NCBI GenBank assembly: GCA_001643675.2
Contig: LSRY02000006.1
Span: 436,501 to 500,500 of the forward strand
DNA from: Monocercomonoides exilis
Taxonomy: Eukaryota > Preaxostyla > Oxymonadida > Polymastigidae
Length of the DNA: 64,000 bases
Direction of reading: 5' to 3'
The translations under genes and the position numbers were made by a program. The notes beneath the pieces are model-generated. The model saw only the letters and a program-made list of their open reading frames with translations. It did no database searches and was not told where the DNA came from. The number at the start of each line of letters is the position of its first letter. Position 1 is the stretch's first letter. Below are positions 46,101 to 60,896 of the stretch, piece by piece.

Positions 46101-49100
46101 AGACGACGAACAAAATGAATCAAAGGAAGATGAAGAAGAATTTGTTTATGTGGAAGACAAAATTGATGATCACTTCGTCTGTTTCAAAAAAACCAGAGCG
46201 ATGGATATTGATTATGAGATAAGCACGAACAAAGAAAATTCACGATCATCATCAAAAGAAAATGGAGATTCATCCAACGAGTCAATTGCAATGGAGATTG
46301 ATGAAGAGGAAGTTAATGAAAGCAATTCGACAACAGATGAACTTGAGCTTGAAATGAGCAGATTATCAAGGACACAACAAAAGCGAAGTATCGTTTCTCA
46401 CAACACTTCTTGTGTGACTTCAACAATTCTTTCTCCAATTTTTGGATTGGATTGTTTGAGGGTGATGATGTTGCCTTCACAACCGATTAGCTTACTTCCT
46501 CATTTTGATAACAACTCTTTTGAACGCGTTATTCAATGTTCTGACGAATACATTGAAACATCTTCTCAATTAAAAGGCTTGCCCAAAGTTAGGGATATGT
46601 CAGGAATATCATCATTCGGTCTTTCTTCATCTGCACATCCATTCAATTCACATATTTCCTCACTTGTTTTTGGGCATCCAGTTTCATCTTCCATTCGCAT
46701 TTCTCAGTCAGAGCCAGCAGGATCAAATTCAAAGAAATCTGGCTCTGGTCAATCAAAAAATGAAAAGTCAAAACAATCTCAGAATGAAAAATCAGAAAAG
46801 AAATCCAAAAAAGTTGGCTTTTTCATGGGAGGATGGAAGAAATCACCAAGTGAGAATCAAGAAAAAGATATTCCTGATGTTCATGGAAACTCAAATTTCC
46901 ATTCGCAAACAGAACGTTCAGCCTCATATATTCAATATATTGACAAGATCAACAATCACTCATTATCTACAATCAATCCTTTATTCACAATATCTCAATT
47001 GAAACTATTCAACTTGTTTAAATCTCCTATTCTTCTCAGTGCATTTTGCGCTGATGAAGGAGTGCAATCTCTTCATCATCTTAATCTTTTGTTGAACAAA
47101 AGAGAACAATTAGAGAGTTATTCTTTTGAACATTCTGGCAATTCCTCAACACAAAAATCATCATTTGCTTCGCACAATCAGAAACATAAATCAAATCAAA
47201 TTGCTGAAGTCACACCTTCAAATGCTCATCATTCATTCTTTAAGAATTCGTTCGCAATGAATTCCTATGAACCTCTGCGGTTTAATTTTTCAATTTCAGA
47301 AATATCTCACAATCACGAACTGTTCTTGAAAGAAACACAACTTGAATCATCAGAATTATTTTCCTCAGTTAACGATACATCCAATAAAATCGAAAGAAAA
47401 ACGGATTCTTATGGAGTTTACAGCTCACAAACTTTACCACAAAATTCAAAGTCCGTTAAATTGTCAAGCAGTCCGCAAAAACGCAAAAATTCAGATTCTC
47501 AAAGAGAAGTTGAAAAATCAGATAAAAGCCCAGAAATTTCTAATAAATACCAAAATCAGCTGAATATAAGGCGCTTTTTACAGCCTTCTTCAGCATTGCT
47601 CCCATTCTTTTCTCGAAATCGGAATTCTTCTCCAAACTCTGCTTTGTTTGCAGCCTCGACAAAACTGCAATCGTTGTACACACTTTTGCACTCATGTTGT
47701 GGTTTTAAGGAGAATTCTTTGATATTTTCGAATGTTCCTCTTTCTCCTGCTTCTTCATCAAAAACTATTCATACAATTAATTCGTCAATTAATAATAATA
47801 AAACAAATCTTTCAACTTCTTCAAAGCAGCAATCTCGAGTTCTTGTGTTAACATCAACAGATGCTTCATTTGAACTTGTGTCATCTTTTTTGACAGCTGT
47901 GAATATTCCGTTTTATCAGTTTTTTCCGTCAAGCTATTTCAGCCAAAGTGAAAGCTCATCAAATAAGTCTTCTCATATGAACTCTATAAAGATGGATGTT
48001 GATTCAGAGAATGAAACAATACACGCTAACAACACATCTTCAATGACGAACTCCGAAATGGCTCAACAAAATGAATGGATTTTGTCTCATGCAGATCGTT
48101 TGGAATCATTTGTGTTACTTTGCTCTCTAAATTCTTTCGAAGACGAGCTTCAACTCGAAAGCACAACTCATAAAAATCTTGTTTCTGTTTCACTTTTCAC
48201 CACGTTTTCCAACACAACACCAGAGATGCTCTTCCATTTACAGAAAAACAGCCGTGTTTCTGCAGATGCATCTCGATCTTCTGTTATCCCCACGTATTTT
48301 CTTGAAGGTCTTCATCTTTCAGCTGCAATTGTGTTTGATCAGCCTCCATCACCTGAAGCACTTCTGAGATCATATGCATGCTCACCAGTTGTGCATAGAG
48401 AGGTTCCAACATTCAAAAACTTAACTATTTCTGGTCAGATTTCATCGAAAGATGAAAATAACTCAAATGCTGAAACGAAGTCATCATATTCTCTTATTTC
48501 TTCTTCTGGCAATGAAATTGCATCGTTAACAACGTGCAATCCTCCTTCCATTATCAATGCTCGAATTGCAAACCTTTTCAAGCGTTTGTGCTGGACACAG
48601 TGCAAATTAATTGATGAGCAATCTTCTTCTACTGATCAAGTTTCTCAAGATGATGTGAATCAAGGGATGAGCATCTTTGTGATTGTAGCATCAGACACTT
48701 TGGAAGAAGGAGTTAATCCATTGATTCAAAGCAAATCTGGAAAGCTGCAATTGGAACAGGATTCATCAAAATCTTCATTGCTCCATGCTCTGAATGCAAG
48801 AGATTGCCCCAAAGACAAGTTGATTCAAACACACAAGTTATTATCACAGCGATGCTTTAACTCTTCAAATTCTACAGATACTGTTCTGTCTCGAACATTC
48901 AGAACTTTGTCATCAACAGTTGCATCGACTTCGTATTTTCATTCGTTTTTCGCTCATTCTTTTGATTCTCTTGCTCGTTTAGAGAGAAATGGATGCTTTA
49001 ATCCAATAATGCATATTGGTCACTATTCATCTTTCCCATGCACTAACTCAGCTATGCTAACTCCATTGCAAATTAAGAATAACAACATTCTCCGTTTCAT

Positions 49101-52100
49101 TCAAATGTCATTTTATGCATCCATTTTCTATTCCACGTTCCAGTTCCTATCAAGGACACATCATCCTTTGGTCACTCTACACGAAGTGTTTAATGGAAGA
49201 TCACTTTTATCGACTTCTTATTTATCCCAGCCGCTGAGGCCATTAAACTCTGTAAACATCACACGGCCAATGTCAACATTCGATTTAGCATCTCTTGCAC
49301 TTGCCAATCCATCTTTGAGAACAAACTTTTCTGTTAATGCTTTATCACAGACAGCGCATTCAATTTATTTGATGAAAAAGTCTTTGCGTTCACAGCTTGC
49401 GCTTCAGATTGCTCGAATTGTTTTCTTTTTCATGAACCCTGATGAGTCAGCAAAAACAGATATATGCGCTCCAAAGACGAAACAAGAACTGCCAACTGTG
49501 CTGAACTCAAAAGAAAAGCAAAGCAAGTTGACAAAAGTGGACAAATTAGATATTATTGAAAAGTTAAATGAAAAGCAAGGCTCGCAAATGAATTCAAATA
49601 ATGGAGATATAATTCAAAATTCCGATTCAATCTTTTCATATCTTAGCATCTCCCAGTTTATAGGAGCAGCAACTGCAATTTCAATAGCTACGCAATTCGT
49701 AACATTTCTTTCTGACAATTTCTTGCACTCAGATTCTTCAAATAGCTCTTCACAATTAATATTGTCTCCTATTTCTCCATCAAAGTTTGCCTCTGCTGTA
49801 AATGTCTCTGTCACTCCTTCATCAATTCATTCAATTGCAAAGTTCTTCTCATTCAATCCAAAGCAGAATCTAAATTTGGCTTCGTTGGATGTTCATCGCT
49901 CCATGGAATTTGTGTTTCATAACTCGGACGCTCTTTCAGCAAAGAGAATTGGAAAGCATTTGAAGGGTGGTTGTACAGCAAATCAAGAAAGTATTGTTTC
50001 ACTTGAAGTTAATCCTTTGTCTTCGGCTCCTTCAATTAAACATGGAATCAATAGCGATATTATCTGCTCAAAAGAAATCAATCCAAATAGCTTTTCTCCC
50101 CTTATTCAGTCTCCAAAAAGTGCTTCTGATGAATTAAAGACACAGTTAAATAGCTCAGTGAACGTTGAAAACGAATTAATTTCTGATTTTAAACAGATGC
50201 TTAATCGAGGAAGAGTGGAACTTGAATCGTCTAAGCATTCTATTTCTGAAATTTTATCAACTGCTTCACAATTTGTTCCATTTAGTGAAGGAGCAAAGCC
50301 TGCGAACAAACCTCTGCCTCTTTCTCTTCTTCCTCCTTCGTTCACTCGGCGTTTGTCAGCCTCTCAGAAAATGGCTGGTTTCATCAACAATCGGTTGATA
50401 TGCTCTCTTGAAACGAAACTGAAACAGCTTGCAATTTCAAAAGTTGCATTGTTGAATGAAAACCAGACTAAGCATAAGAACATCAATTCTGCTGATTCTT
50501 CTCAGATTCAAGAGCCACAGCATGCTAATGATTCTGAAACATCTTCATCTCCATCAAATATGGAATTGGATGATAAGACGAAATTTTCAACAACAGAAAC
50601 ACAACCAAATGGAATGATAGCAGACAATGAATCTTTACAAGCATCAGGCCAACCATCAACTCAATCATCAACAGAACAATCAACTTCGTCGAACTTGATT
50701 AATCCAATAAGCCAAGATAACAACTTACCTACTGCTTCATCCAATTTAAATTCCGATTCTTCTGTTGTAACTTCTGATGCAGCCGCGCAGCCACAGAATC
50801 AACAGCCTTCAGAGACATCTTCTTTGAACAGCGACTCCAGCAATCACAACACAGAGACGGATGATCCTTTTTCAAGTGATGAGCAGCCAACTGATTCGTT
50901 GAAAGAAGAAAAAGATGCAAACAAAGCATCTTCAGAAAGTGTTGAACCAGCTGCTTCTTTGGATGTGAAAGACATTCAAAAAGTGATACCAAATGAAAAT
51001 GCAATTTCTCAAGATGAGCTGAGGAAGCTGTACGAAGCAATTCTTACCATTCATCATTCTGTTGAAGCATGGAGACAGTATTTCTTCGTCAATCCACCTG
51101 AAATTTCATTCAATCACAGGCATACTAATTCTTCTGAAAACAACAATTTCAGTGGACAGTTAAATCATTCAAGAAAAATGCACAGACTTTCTGTTTCTCC
51201 ATATGCAAGTGCACCTCAAAGGTATCTTCTTGAGAAGAGCATACAATTTGTGGGAGAATCATCGCTTTTCGTTGGATCAGTTGAAAGAGGATTATCACAT
51301 CTTTCAATCAAACAAAAGAGGCCTGTAAGAAAATCTGAAATTTTGGAGCAAAAAGAACAAGAAAATGAACTGAAAAGACAACAAAAGCAAAGTTATCAAC
51401 GAGTTCTTCAGCAAAAGGAGTATAAGATGAGTTCATTTGAATTGCAAGATTTGCCTTCTGATTCTGATGATTCATTGTGGGACGAAGCAATTACAGACAG
51501 AGCAAACAACAACGGAATTGTCAAGCGACTCTCTCGTTTGTCTTTAACACCTGAACTTCTGATGAATACAGCAGACAAAGAGAACGTACTTCATTTCTCT
51601 GCCTCAACTCCTTTATCCTTGTTTATCCTTCCTGTTCTTTTGCCTTCCTCTCTGCTGATTGGCAGCAACCTCCGCCTCTCATCCCTTGACGAGGTTCCCA
51701 AGCGCCGTGCTCAGCTGTCAATGATCGTTCTTAAGCGCCTTCAAGAAGTGAAAGCGAAAGGCGAAGACGCTCTTCGTAGTTTAATTGCAGCACATCCAGC
51801 GTCAAGGTCAAAGCAGCAGCCTGGAGCTATTTCAATGGATGCTCTGCTGTCTATAAACTCAGAAAACAAGAAGGTTGCTCGACTGGCCGAAAAAATGAAG
51901 ACAAAAATGATTGAAATACAGACGCAAGCGTTTATTGCAAGGGAATCGAGGAAAGAGAATGCAATGAGGCAGCAAATGAAGGAGAAAATGAAGAAGCAAA
52001 GCAGAGTTGATCGAAACAAGCTGGTCAAACAGCGATCGAGCAGAAGACTGCGAGAAATAGAGAACTATGTGGCCCCTTGGTCGGATGTGTTGAACGAATT

Positions 52101-55100
52101 TAACCGGAAAAGCAGCAAGCAAAAGAAGATGTCTCCACATTGCTTTGTGTTCAAGTCACTTCTTCAGCACTTCAACGCATCTGAACTTCAACTGCAGATT
52201 ATTCTGATTTATTATTCAGCTCTTTATTCAGATTCTGCTGCCAAGCGCAGTCTATTCCATCCAAAGGCTTCGCATCCACAGTCATCGAAGTTCAATGCAA
52301 GCAATGGAAGATCTGCTTTATCGCCTTCTTCGCCATCTGCTTCAAATAGTCTGATTGTTTATTCTCCTGCTTCCTCCTCTTCTTCTCCTTATTCAGCGGC
52401 TGTCACATCCTCTAATTTGATGTCAAATCAAAAGAATTTTGAGCTCTCTGCCAAAAACATGTCAAAATTGCTGCGATTCGTCGAATGGTGCTTCTCAAAG
52501 AAGTACAACCCCCATCTTTCAATGATTTGGAGGACAAGAGTAAGGGATGCTATCACAGAACTGAACAAAAAACCGCCTGTGATGCTGTTTTTGGATCATC
52601 CGGATGTTCTGGAAGTGCTTGTTGAACTGATAATGGAAAAGGACGAGGCAGAAAAGAGAGAGAAAGAGATGAGCAACGACAAAAAGACTAAAAGAGACTC
52701 AAATCAGCGTTTCTCTTCTCGTTCTACTTCTCCTTCTCCGTCTGCAACAACATCACCTTCATCTTCTGTTATCTCTCCTTCGAACACATTCTCCTCTCAA
52801 AATGGTTCATCAACTTATTCTCAAAGATCTCACACTCCATCACCTCCGTCTTCATCCACATCTCTTCCTTCATCTGAAACAGCACTCCTTTCAGACAGCC
52901 TCTGGACAGTTAGCAACATCCCTGCCAACTTCACGCAAACAGCCAATCCACTCACTGACTTCTCTGGAGTTCCTGGTCTCTACGTCAAAAGAGCATCACA
53001 GCAAAACCAGTTGAAGTCTAGTCAAATGACTTCGCTGCATTCAACAGGCAGTTCATATCTGCACCCGGCAACGAGATTGTCAGGACAGCCTTTCTCGTTG
53101 GAGAGTGGATCAGCTTTATCTTATTCATCTCGGTATTCGTCAGGAAATAATTCATTGGCATCTGCTTCATCAACATCAGCCATGCTGAAAAGCCTTCCTT
53201 CTTCATCTTCCCTCACAACGCAGCTGTCTTCCATGCTTACCACTCCTCTTTCCTGCGCCATCATTCAATCAGCAACAGCCTCACAAGTTCATCTTGCTTC
53301 ACCTTCCACACATCATTTGTCTTCAAAGTATCACTACGCCATCTCAAATTTCAACAACCTGATTGCAAAGAGAAGAGCAGACGGACACGCTGCTCCTGTT
53401 TTGTCTGAGCCAGGCGACTATCCATTTGTTGCATCGCGTGTGCAGACACGAACAGGCGGAAGACGCACTCAGCAGGCTGTTGCTGCAGTTGCTGCATTGG
53501 CTGCGTCTTCTTCGTACTCTGTGGAAAGCGCCCAGAGATCGCTGGAGCTTCCAGCGTATCCTGCTGCTGCATCTGTGCCTATTAATTCGTCTGGCAATTA
53601 TGCAAGAGGCAATTCTTCAGCACTTTATTCAACAACAGCCACTTCTCCTGTACCTTCTGCACCATCAATTTCTCCCATGTCATCTTTGAGCGGTGCCACT
53701 TCAGCATCTGTCACTCCATCATTTGTGTCTGCACCTTTTTCACTTTCAACGTCGCCTGATCCAAATGCTGCTGATTCTTCATTATCTCCCTCATCTTCTG
53801 GCCTGTATGAAGACCAGTGTGATCCTCTATCTTATCGCAGTGGTTTAGCCCAGGCTATTAACACAGCCATCCGAGCAGCAAACAGCAGAATCAAAGAAGA
53901 AATGGAGCGATGTGGCATTTCTGAACCTTCTCTGCTGAATGAAGAGAATCCATTTGCGTATTCTTCTTCTTCTTCTGCATATGAAGCAAATGCACAAAAC
54001 AGAGCATTTGTACCGTCTTTGGAAGCTTCGACAAGAAATCATGAAGGAAATAACAATACTTGGCAAAACAACAGAAGTGGTTCTTTGAATCAATACTGTT
54101 TGGGATATGTTAATTCCTCAATGCTCAAAGGGTTTGGATTGGGTATTGATGAAGAAGATGAAGAAGACGAATATGATATTGATGATGAAGACGAAGAGGA
54201 AGATGATGAAGATGAAGATGAAGAGGAGGAAGATGAAGAAGAAAATGATGAAGCGAATGACTTCTTTGATAATAACAAGAATGATATTTCTCAAACAAAG
54301 AAAAATGGAAAATTTGGAGAGCAAAGCATTCAAATGGAAGAGGACGTCAAAATTGCATTGCCTCAGAAAACAGAAGAAGGAAATGTTTCAGTGAAATCAG
54401 AGTTCAATTCAGCTGTTTCTTCACCATTTGCGTCAACTTCTCTTTCAATTGCACCTTCTGCATCCAGCAAGGTTTCTATTCCTTCTCCTTCTTCAATCTC
54501 CTCTAAGTTTGCTTCTCCTTTATCCCCATCTGAGCTGAGGCGCCTGATGCACACCGTCCCCTCTCCTTCTCGCATGCTTTCTTTGGGAGATCATCTGCTT
54601 CTTCCTCAGTTCGCATACATATTTTCGCGCGAGCAGCATCTTTTGCATGAAATGTACAGCAAAACAGCACCAGCTCCAAAGGACGAACACACAAACAGTC
54701 CAAAGGAAATGCCAAAGTTTGCTGTTCCGCCGTTGAATTCATCATCGATTCGCTTTGTGGACGATGCATCTGTATTCACATCTTCGTTACTGCTCGACCA
54801 GAAGTCCTCAAATGGTTCAAATGTCAAATCTTCGAATTCAAAGCACAAAAGCATAAATGCATCCTCTTCTCAGTTAATTTCCCACTCTCATTACCAAGCC
54901 CTCTTTTCAGACCCCAACTCACCTTCTTTGGACTCTTCTTCTTCCTCCTCTTCTTCTTCCTCTGATTCATCTCCCAGTGCATCCTCAACACCTGTTGCAT
55001 CTGCAACACCAAAGTCCTCCTTATCGTTTACCTCTGCCTCTGCCTCAATTGCCGTATCGCCTCAGCTGTGTCTGGAAAAATGCGACAGAAAACAGCTGGC

Positions 55101-57846
55101 GTGCGACCTGTCCACACAGCACGTGTCTTCGCTTGCTGCTCTTTTCGAGGCGCAAAAGGCGATTTGGAGCAAAGCGACGCTGTTGAATGCAGAATTGATG
55201 GAGTCGCTGAACGAAGCAAAGGCAAAGAACGAAATGGCATTCAACAACTCCGTTCGCGATCTGATTAAACAGATATTGGCTGAGCTTAATGAAGAGAAGA
55301 AGGAAAGAAGCCAAACATCTGCTACATCTTTTGCTTCAACTATTTCAACAGTCAACAATGAAGCCACTTCGGCGATGGATAATTCTGTGGTTCCTCTGGC
55401 AAGATCACGGCCAGCGTCTCCTTCACCTGTTGGTCTATCATCTGCTTCGGCTCTTTCTTCTCCTGCTTCTCCTTCTCCTTCTCCTTCTTTATCACCTTCT
55501 TCAACTCAATCCGACTTCTCAAACTCTTCTGCTGGTTCAACACAAATTGCATTGTTGTCAAAACAGAAGAATGTGAATGATGGCTTAATCGAAAAATCTG
55601 CTGATCTGCCAAAAATACGAACATTTTTCTTTGGCGGGTCACATGGTTATCCAACATATTCATCATTCAGCAATTCCAATGAAATGGATCAATCAAATCC
55701 AAACAATTCATCCAGCTCATCTTCTCAAATTGTTCCTCTTCGATCATCAATTAATAACAGAAACAGTCAGAACTCTTTACTCCGAGTGTACAACTTATCA
55801 TTGCATTCCCCCATTCGTCAGTCAGTTTTGGGTCTGCCTCCTCCAATCGTGCGCCGCCGCATCCCTCCGCAGATTGAAACTGCCGAACAGCAGCTGCTCC
55901 GAGCAATGAAGACATTTGTCATTTCCACAGTGCGAAAGGAGATCTGGCGGAACACACCTGCCCAGCTTGGATCGATCTTGTCTAACTTGTCAGAAACACA
56001 GCGAGAGCTGGTTAGTTCTTTGAAACCTCCGCCTTTTAGCACTTTGAAGGTGTTTGGGGTTCAATCGCACCAGAAACAGCAGAGCGGCAGTCAATTGCAT
56101 GGAAGAAAAGGAGCAGAAAAGATGAAGAAGACAGCTGCTGGTGGATGGCAGAAGAGGCGAGCCACACGCCAATCGCAGGACGACAGCGAAAGAGGAAGCA
56201 GAGGAACTGGAATTGGCGCGGGTGCAGCCTCAGGTGCTGATCAGAGAGGAATGTCTGGAAGGAAAGTGGGAACGAAAATTCGGATCACATCAAGAGGAGA
56301 CAGAGAAAAGCGGACACTTGGCTTGACTACGCAGGAGAACGACGAAGAAGCGCTCTTCGCAAACAGCCCGACACCTTCTGAAAGCACAGCCGCTGCATCT
56401 TCTGCAGATTCATCAGCTGGCTTGGGTACTTCCAGTGCGCATGCACCAGCAGGTGCTGAGAAGGCTTCGGCGTCTGCTATGAGGCAGATCCAACAGCTGT
56501 CGGATCGGAGATTGATTCCATATGATTATCTGAACGAGGCACTGAAGAAGGAATCAGCTGAGCTTATAAACAAACTGAAGCGCATCGACACACCTACTCC
56601 TCTGCTCTATCGCTGGGTCAGAGCAACGCGCTGGATGAAGAATGCCATCCGTGGATTTGTCGTGACAATACAAGAAGCTCCAATCGTCACCAATCTGATA
56701 GCTCCTCAGACTCAGCCCAAAAACGGGAATGTGATGAACAAGCCGCAAGGCAGTCAGCCTAATCCAAATGGCTCACCAGCATCTTCTGCCTCATCTGCTG
56801 TCTCCACTCCTCAAAGCACCACACTTTATCCCAATCCAAATTTAGGCCCTTTGGCAAACAGAAATCTGCAGCAACCTTCAAATGCTGCTGGTTCATCCAA
56901 TCCTTCAATGAAAGCTGCTTCTTCTTCCTTGTCTTCTCTGAAGCTCTCAACAACCGAGCAGCAGCCTGCTTCTTCTTCAGCATCAGCCTCACCTTCTCAA
57001 TCTCCTCAGACTCAGCCTCGCATTCAGCGGAGAATTGTGACTAGATACATGCCGTACATGACTGTATACACTCCTCACGGCACCATCAGCTCCCAAACGA
57101 AGGGATTCCGCTGGTATCCTCAGGCCGACTTCAACAGATACTACGAGGCGCTGTGTGGAACGACGTTTTCAACGCCTGCTGTTCCTTTCACTCACTCGCT
57201 GCTGTCGCGTGCTGCACTTGCCCACTACACCTCCATTGGCGATGCTTACTGGCAGAAGGCAAAGAACATTTCTGGTGTGAACTACTTCCGGAAGTTCTTC
57301 GACTCTGCCGTTGAGATCTCTGCTGAGGTGAACAGGGAGATTGCCAAGTATGCGAGTGCTGAAGGGAAGGTTATTCTGACGCGGGGGATAAGAGGATGGG
57401 AAGAGGACCTCAGCAGAGAAATCCAGCTGCAGCGGGAGAAGCTGCCGGCGGGGACGAAGCTGAATGTGGATTACCTGCGGATGATGAAGGTAAAGTCCGC
57501 AAAGATCAGAGAGGAAATGGAAGTATCGCTGAAGAAAAAGAAGGAGAGAATTGCAGAAGTTGAAAAGGAGAAAGAGAGGCTGACAACTCTGTTGAGCATC
57601 ATTCTTTCTCAGATCGGTGATAAAATGGTTCAGGAAGGACAAATGACAAATGAGAAAGAGCAGATGAAAAATGATGGATCAGCTTCTACAGCTCCGTCCT
57701 CTCCAAACGCATTACCTGCAAATACCAATCAGCAAGAGATGTCAAATTCTTTATCATCTTCAGCATCATCATCATCTACTTCTTCTTCTTCTCAAAACTC
57801 TGCAAATCCAACTGCATCTTCCACAGCTGCATCTGCTCAAAACATG

Positions 57847-57878
<32 letters not shown>

Positions 57879-60861
57879 TGCATCGCCAACTCAATCTCAA
57901 TCTCCATCATTAGCATCAACACCAGTCTCGCCAGCAGAGTCATCAGGCTCTTCAACCCCAACGACTCCATCGCAAAATCAGACTCCAACTCCAAATGCTA
58001 ATGCCAATACAAATGCTTTTGACAGAGCCAACTCACCAACAACCGATCAAAAGCCCTTCCCTTCGATGTCCACCCTCATTTCCTGCATCGAGCCGTCCAA
58101 CCTGCGCCTTCTGTCAGCGCTGAATGTGATTCCGACCGAGGCGCAGATTGCGAAGTACCGCCACCGTGTGGAAGACGAGACGCTGGTGCAGGCCTTCAAA
58201 GAGCGCATGATCGACGCTGCACAGCTGAGCGACCTGACCGTTGCGTCGTGTGTAAAGTGGCTCAACAGCTACCTGCGCTCCACCACCAACGCCATGATCA
58301 ACTATCTCCCGCAGTTCCCGCAGCCGTTCAGCACGATCCAGACACGGTCATTGTCGTCAACAGGATTCAGACAGAGGACAGACAAACTGGCTTCGCACAG
58401 AATGTACTTCGAGAAGATGCTTAATGATGTCAGATATTCTCAGCGGAATTTGAGTCAGCAGGCGAAGCTGGCTGAAAGCAAGGCTGCTTCATCATCTTCA
58501 TCTGGATCTGCATCTGCATCTTTATCAGCTGTTAGACTTGTGCAATCACCAGCTTCGGTTTTAGGCGGTCTTTCTTCATCGCCTTCTCCTTCAGTGACAG
58601 TATCCACCTCTTCTGCAACAAGTTCGAGTTTGACTTCGCCTTCTCCAACATCCTCGCCAAATCCTGCAATAACATCACCTGAGCCAACATCTTCTCCTCT
58701 TCAATCAACTCCACAGACTGAAAAGAAAGAGCTGCAGACAGGAGCAACTCCTTCAACAGATGCGCTTTCAAGACAGAAATCAGCTTCTCCTTCGAATGTC
58801 TTCCAGTCTTCGTCGCCTCTACAGCCAACAATAGTGTCTGACTCGTCGTTGGCTCAGTCGTCCTCCACCCCTTCTCCTGCTGTGGAGAATGCAGCAGAAC
58901 AATCCAGTGCTCGCCCAGCAAGTGTTTCATCTCCTTCTTCGTTGTCTGTCTCTCCAGCAGCACAGCACAGCTCTCAATCTTCGCAGCAAGCTTCTCTTCA
59001 AAAACACAATCAGGTGAATCCAATGAGGCAGAATGTAATGCCCCAAACACAAATTTTGGAATTCTTGCTTGCTCATTCAGATTTTGCTTCAACTGGCAAA
59101 AGCGCAATGCCTCGAACTTCACCTCTTTTGACAGTCCTTTCAACAAATGTGAATTCGACCTCTGTTTCATCCATTATGTTCAACCATGCTTCATCTTCAT
59201 TGTCCTCTACGCCTTCTGTGTCTTCTCAGCATCTGAAGTCATTCAGTGATGCGGGAGTGTCGATCAGTCCGTTGGCGTCGTGCACGCCTTTGCACGGCAC
59301 AGGAACTGACTCGTCAATTGATGTGCCTGCTGTAATCACTGCTGCTTCTGCTGCCAACAAAGCAAATGCTTCATCGTCCTCATTGGCGATTTCTCCACCT
59401 CCCTCCTCTCTTCAGGTTTCTTCTCTTTCTTCACTTTCTACCTCTCCATCTACAGCAAGCATTAAAAGTGAAGAATCTGCGGTTCCTTCAACAACACCTA
59501 AAAATGTTGAATCTATTAGCTCGGAAACGCCAAAGTCTGAAAAATCTTCTTCTCCACTCACAATTAGCTTTTCCTCTCTTCTGCCTGAATCTGCAAATGC
59601 ATCGTCGTTATCTTCATCATCTTCTTTGAGCATCGATTCATCGGAAATTGTTTCAGAGGCATCGCAAGATGCTTTACAAAGGCAAATTAATGAAAGGAAG
59701 CTAATGATTGGAAGAGGCAAAGGAAGAAAAGGAAGAAAGCAACAGAACCAAAAATCAGAAGAAATTGATGTGCAGGAAATAAGTAGTGAATTATCAGCAA
59801 CGGAAATGAATAAAAATAGTAATGCTTATAATGGTGATGTTTCAACAGCCGATGAGGATAGCGATGTTAACAGCGAAAAAGAAGAGAGAAGCAAGAAAGG
59901 AAATAACTCAGAAAATAACCAAAATGAAAATGATGGAAAGTTAAGAAGAAATAAAAAGCACAATGAAAAGGAAGAGAATAAAAACGGACAGAGAAAAGCC
60001 GCTTTGCAGGAGAAGCAGAAAGATGATTCACAAATTTGGGACTTGAGCAAAGAAAATCACTTACTGATTTGTGATGTGGCTCAATACAGCGTTTGGGTAT
60101 CAATGGCAGATCAAAATGCAAGCAGCAAGGAAACAGACTCATTTTCATTCAGAAACAGCAATCTTCCCAAGTTTGCTGATTCCATAAGGTTCTCATTTAC
60201 TGCTGATCAGTCATTCGCCCAGCTCTTCACGCCTCTGATTAATCACCAGCTTCAAGTCGCGTTTGCCAAGCAGATTTCTCAAATAGCATCATCTTTGCTG
60301 GTTTCACAGCGGGGCGTCTCGCGCATTCATCTGGAAATACTAAGACGAGGAAAAGTGCCTTTCCCACTTCCGAAGCGTCTGACTGCGTTGGAGCGGGCGA
60401 TTGTCCTTCTGCTGGAAATATCTCTGTGTCTTCTGCAGAACAACCATCTGCTTCCGCCTGCTGTTGTTTCGATGCTGCTGTCATTGAAGGAACTGCCTGG
60501 TTGTGGGAACTTTGTTGATCGTTTGGTTGAGATTATTCCTGCTGCGATGAGAGAAATAGCAAGCAGTGCATGTCCTGTCAAGATGCTCAAAATAGCTGAA
60601 GATGCCACCCCGCAGATTGGTGGCTCGAGTTTTGATCGAAGCTATCGGAGAAACAAGAATTCAGATGAAAATGATACGAAAGTTGAAAGAAATACAGAAG
60701 CAATCGAAAAATTAAATGGGAATAACAGCTCTTCCATTGCAGATTCATCAAGGAAAGATGGGAAATTAAAGAGGCATCTACCTTTCTCTTCAGGTTCCTC
60801 AAAATTGTTTCAAATAGAATCAGCACTTGCAAATTCCCCAATAACAACCTTGTCATCATCA

Positions 60862-60896
<35 letters not shown>

